The notes under the pieces were generated by a model. The model made no database searches, was not told the origin of the DNA, and worked only from the letters and a program-made list of their open reading frames with translations. Of a stretch of DNA of 51,254 nt, positions 48,487 through 51,254 are shown one piece after another. The stretch's first letter is position 1, and each line of letters opens with the position of its first letter. The position numbers and the translations under genes are program-made. The stretch lies in assembly GCF_021191635.1 (NCBI RefSeq), contig NZ_JAIWPR010000049.1:1-51254 (forward strand). Direction: 5' to 3'. The DNA is from Alterluteimonas quercicellularis (GTDB lineage Bacteria > Pseudomonadota > Gammaproteobacteria > Xanthomonadales > Xanthomonadaceae).

Positions 48487-48723
48487 GTGATCGACCGCCT
48501 CCTCATCGCCCTCCTGCGCCTGTACAAACGCCTGCTGAGCCCCCTGCTGGGGCCGCGCTGCCGATTCGTGCCCAGCTGCTCGGAATACGCGATGACCGCG
48601 ATCGCCCGCTACGGCGCGTTCAAGGGCGGCTGGCTCGCCCTGCGCCGGCTGTCGCGCTGCCATCCCCTCCACCCCGGCGGGCACGATCCCGTGCCGATGC
48701 CGAACACGGACCCCAAACCATGA
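48487..48723 (+). CDS. yidD: Membrane protein insertion efficiency factor YidD
   Basis: 78-residue inner-membrane-associated protein aiding Yid[36 protein letters not shown] and [18 protein letters not shown] are the family signature. GTG 48487. It is usually between rnpA and yidC; here it precedes the dihydroorotase gene, whose ATG (48720) overlaps its stop by 4 bases. Confidence 0.93.
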   Translation: MIDRLLIALLRLYKRLLSPLLGPRCRFVPSCSEYAMTAIARYGAFKGGWLALRRLSRCHPLHPGGHDPVPMPNTDPKP

Positions 48724-50069
48724 CCGACACCCTCATCGTCAACGCCCGCCTGGTCAACGAGGGCCGGGTCGCCGAGGGCGACCTGCGCATCTCCGGCGGG
48801 CGCATCGCCGCCGTCGGCAGCGGCCTGGAGGCCCGCGCCCGCGAGCGCGTGGTGGACGCCGCCGGCCGCTGGCTGCTGCCGGGGATGATCGACGACCAGG
48901 TGCACTTCCGCGAGCCGGGGCTGGAGTACAAGGCCGACATGGCCAGCGAGTCCGCCGCCGCGGTCGCCGGCGGGCTGACCAGCTTCATGGACATGCCCAA
49001 CACCAGCCCGCCCACGCTCGACGCGGCCGCGCTGCAGGACAAGTACGACCGCGCCGCCGGCCGCGCGCGCGCCAACTACGGCTTCTACCTCGGCGCCAGC
49101 AACGACAATCTGGACGCGGTGCGCGGCCTCGATCCCGCCACGGCACCAGGGGTGAAGGTGTTCATGGGCGCCTCGACCGGCAACATGCTGGTCGACGATC
49201 CCGAGACGCTGGACGGCATCTTCCGCGAGACGCCGGTGCCGATCATCACCCACTGCGAGGACACGCCGACCATCGAGGCGCTGCTGGCGCAGTACCGCGA
49301 GCGCTACGGCGACGAGATCCCGGCCGAATGCCACCCGGACATCCGCTCGCGCGAGGCCTGCCTGAAGTCGACCCGGCTGGCGCTCGAACTCGCGCGCCGG
49401 CACGACACCCGCCTGCACGTGCTGCACATCTCCACCGCCGACGAGCTGGCGCTGTTCGAGCGCGGGCCGCTGGTGGACGCCGACGGCCGCGTGCGCAAGC
49501 GCATCACCGCCGAGACCTGCGTGCATTTCCTGCGCTTCGCTCGCCCCGACTACGGCCGGCTCGGCCACCAGATCAAGTGCAACCCGGCGATCAAGGACCC
49601 CGCCGACCGCGCCGCCCTGCAGCAGGCCCTGGCCGACGACGTCATCGACGTGCTGGCCACCGACCACGCGCCGCACACCTGGGAGGAGAAGCAGCAGCCC
49701 TACGTGCGCGCGCCCAGCGGCCTGCCGCTGGTGCAGTTCGCGCTCGTCGCGGCGCTTGAGTGCGTGCACGAGGGCCACTTCGACATCGCCACGGTGGTGC
49801 GCAAGTTCGCCCACGCGCCGGCGCAGCTGTTCGACGTGCACGAGCGCGGCTTCCTGCGCGAGGGCTACTGGGCCGACCTGGTGCTGGTGGAGGACGCGCC
49901 GTTCACCGTGGCCCGCGAGCAGGTGCTGTCGAAGTGCGGCTGGTCGCCGTTCGAGGGCACCACCTTCCGCAGCCGCATCGCCTCGACCTGGGTCAACGGC
50001 GCGCTGGCCTGGGACGGCGAACGCCTGGTCGGCGAGGCGGCGGGCCGGCGGCTGGAGTTCGCGCGTTGA
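48720..50069 (+). CDS. pyrC: Dihydroorotase (class I)
   Basis: 449-residue amidohydrolase of pyrimidine synthesis. Metal ligands are visible as [10 protein letters not shown] (HxH-type replaced by QVHFR: the second His present), KVFMGASTG (carboxylated lysine), [14 protein letters not shown] and [12 protein letters not shown]. The first HxH position is Gln (DDQVH), as in a subset of class I enzymes; it therefore deserves comparison with active homologues. An amidohydrolase of another specificity (allantoinase-like) is less likely. Confidence 0.9.
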   Translation: MTDTLIVNARLVNEGRVAEGDLRISGGRIAAVGSGLEARARERVVDAAGRWLLPGMIDDQVHFREPGLEYKADMASESAAAVAGGLTSFMDMPNTSPPTLDAAALQDKYDRAAGRARANYGFYLGASNDNLDAVRGLDPATAPGVKVFMGASTGNMLVDDPETLDGIFRETPVPIITHCEDTPTIEALLAQYRERYGDEIPAECHPDIRSREACLKSTRLALELARRHDTRLHVLHISTADELALFERGPLVDADGRVRKRITAETCVHFLRFARPDYGRLGHQIKCNPAIKDPADRAALQQALADDVIDVLATDHAPHTWEEKQQPYVRAPSGLPLVQFALVAALECVHEGHFDIATVVRKFAHAPAQLFDVHERGFLREGYWADLVLVEDAPFTVAREQVLSKCGWSPFEGTTFRSRIASTWVNGALAWDGERLVGEAAGRRLEFAR

Positions 50070-50905
50070 GCCGCCGCGCCGCGCTGCGGGCGCTGGCCGC
50101 GCTGGCCGGCGTCCTGCTGCTGGGCGCCGCGGCGGCGCAGACGCCGCAGGACGACCGCGTCGTGTTCCCCGCCGGCGTGCAGCAGGGCGCGCTGGTGATC
50201 GGCAAGGTGCCGCCGGGCAGCCGCGTCGAGTACGCCGGCCGCACCCTGCGGGTGACCGGTTACGGCAGCGTGGCGCTCGGCATCGGCCGCGACGCGCAGG
50301 GCCCGGCGCAGGTGAAGGTGACCCGGCCCGACGGCCGCGAGGAGACCGTGGCCATCCGCATCGACCCGCGCGACTGGCCGCTGCAGCGCGTCGACGGCGT
50401 GCCGCCGGCCACGGTGGACCCGCCGCCGGCCATCGCCGAGCGCATCCGCCGCGAGCAGGCGCAGGTCAGCGCGCAGCGCAGCCGCGACGACGACCGCGCC
50501 GACTTCGCCCAGCGCTTCGTCCAGCCCGTGGAGGGCCGCATCAGCGGCCGCTTCGGCCGCGCCCGCGTCTACAACGGCCGGCCCGGCTCGCCGCATTCGG
50601 GCATGGACATCGCTGCGCCCACCGGCACCGCGGTCCGGGCGCCCGCCGGCGGCATCGTCACCTTCGCCGCGCCCGACCTCTACCTGACCGGCGGCACCGT
50701 GCTGCTCGACCACGGCCACGGCATCAGCTCCAACTTCCTGCACCTGTCGCGGCTGGACGTCCGGGTCGGCGATCGCGTCGAGCAGGGGCAGGTCATCGGC
50801 GCGGTCGGCGCGACCGGGCGGGCGACGGGGCCGCACCTGCACTGGGGGATGAACTGGTTCGACGTGCGCATCGATCCGCAACTGGTCCTGGAGCGCGCGC
50901 CCTGA
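50066..50905 (+). CDS. M23 family metallopeptidase (peptidoglycan endopeptidase-like)
   Basis: 279 residues with a signal peptide (about 1-19). An N-terminal beta domain (about 22-110; VFPAGVQQGALVIGKV) precedes the LytM domain with metal ligands HSGMDIAAP, GHGISSNFLHLS and GPHLHWGMNW. All His/Asp ligands are present, so it should be an active periplasmic peptidoglycan hydrolase. The TTG start overlaps the dihydroorotase stop, hence co-transcribed. Confidence 0.92.
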   Translation: MSRRAALRALAALAGVLLLGAAAAQTPQDDRVVFPAGVQQGALVIGKVPPGSRVEYAGRTLRVTGYGSVALGIGRDAQGPAQVKVTRPDGREETVAIRIDPRDWPLQRVDGVPPATVDPPPAIAERIRREQAQVSAQRSRDDDRADFAQRFVQPVEGRISGRFGRARVYNGRPGSPHSGMDIAAPTGTAVRAPAGGIVTFAAPDLYLTGGTVLLDHGHGISSNFLHLSRLDVRVGDRVEQGQVIGAVGATGRATGPHLHWGMNWFDVRIDPQLVLERAP

Positions 50906-50979
50906 TGCGCGGCCTCCCGCACACGCCGCGCAGACCGCCGCGGGACGACGTTGCGAAGATGCGAGCGCCCGACGACGCC

Positions 50980-51254
50980 ATGCAGCGAAACGGCAACGGC
51001 CGGCCCGCCGGGTCGCCGGGGCTGCGCCGGTCGACCGCGATCCTCGTCGGCATGGCCTGCGCGGCCGCGGCGTGCGCGCCCGCCCGGCCGCCGGAGGCCG
51101 CGTCCCCGCGGCTCGCGCAGCCGCCTGCGTCCCGCGACGATGCGTCGCCCCCGCCCGCCGCGCCCCCCGGTGCCGGCGGCGGTTCCGCCGGCGCCCCGCC
51201 CCGCCCCGGGCGCGCCGGCGAGCCCGTGCCGGGCACCCAGGTGCAGCTGCCCGG
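50980..51254 (+). CDS. Putative lipoprotein, 3' end outside the window
   Basis: An open frame from ATG 50980 (or 50959) to the edge begins with a basic N-terminus, hydrophobic STAILVGMACAAAAC and a lipobox-like AAAC, then Pro/Ala-rich linker. The order fits a lipoprotein, but the frame is cut off before any domain appears, and a minus-strand frame overlaps it. Identity unknown. Confidence 0.45.
   Translation, partial: MQRNGNGRPAGSPGLRRSTAILVGMACAAAACAPARPPEAASPRLAQPPASRDDASPPPAAPPGAGGGSAGAPPRPGRAGEPVPGTQVQLP

Noticed and set aside
45058..48723. 1221-residue plus-strand open frame
   Set aside because: Only its last 78 residues (YidD) are real; the rest is out of frame with the MFS and glycosyltransferase genes and antisense to the DksA-like gene.
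50793..51236. 147-residue minus-strand frame at the right edge
   Set aside because: Low-complexity Ala/Gly/Arg sequence overlapping the M23 gene end and a plausible lipoprotein start on the other strand.

Overview
The window is about 51 kb of very GC-rich chromosome from a member of the Xanthomonadaceae/Lysobacteraceae (Lysobacter, Luteimonas or Xanthomonas-like). Three things point there: an N-acetylated arginine pathway with acetylornithine carbamoyltransferase, acetylcitrulline deacetylase and a fused acetylglutamate synthase/kinase; a bifunctional HisB in a compact his operon headed by a TrpR-like regulator; and many copies of an extragenic repeat beginning GTAGGAGCGCGCT. The species assignment is inference. 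Most genes are core metabolism; I see no prophage, insertion sequence, integron or CRISPR array.

Layout. 1-1162: possible end of an upstream gene, then a membrane-anchored Mrr-like nuclease. 1245-7461 (+): phosphate regulon with two tandem pstS genes, each with its own Pho box, then pstC-pstA-pstB-phoU. 7599-9684 (+): a three-gene RiPP cluster (hvfA-like EF-hand/EGKCG precursor, MNIO/DUF692 enzyme, DUF2063 partner). 9685-9951: repeat-dense spacer with a G/C homopolymer tract. 9952-17556 (-): complete his operon, regulator-hisG-D-C-B-H-A-F-IE, from one strong promoter with a palindromic operator. 17807-19580 (-): a small membrane protein and hisS. 19720-19796: tRNA-Pro(CGG). 19894-21087: unknown membrane protein with an ankyrin-like tail. 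21393-27032 (+): pgaABCD exopolysaccharide operon behind a perfect CRP/Clp-type site.

27093-33282: accessory housekeeping genes (LysR regulator with divergent dehydrogenase, YaeQ, RIO-type kinase, YkgJ-type Cys-cluster protein, small membrane or secreted proteins). 33201-41856 (-): arginine/proline operon argF'-argG-argE'-argAB-argC-argH-proB, preceded by a candidate arginine leader-peptide attenuator (41947-42150). 42172-42708 (-): secreted protein of unknown function. 42832-47248 (+): cysS, sufE, an MFS exporter and a glycosyltransferase. 47386-48378 (-): a cysteine-less DksA homologue with a histone-H1-like tail. 48487-50905 (+): yidD, dihydroorotase, M23 peptidase, followed by the start of a lipoprotein gene cut by the window edge.

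Most worth a second look: the MNIO RiPP cluster with a calcium-binding precursor and no DoxX gene; the arginine attenuator; the hexanucleotide microsatellite encoding nine Asp-Gly repeats inside HisB; the run-on 3' end of proB through repeat DNA into a convergent gene; GATTCCC-type repeats placed exactly at operon-internal junctions, one of them translated as the N-terminus of ArgG; and a perfect hairpin whose loop is the pstB stop codon. Several starts are TTG or GTG (hisS, MFS, M23 peptidase, his regulator, hisC, sufE, dksA, yidD), inferred from stop-start overlaps, Shine-Dalgarno spacing or family N-termini.
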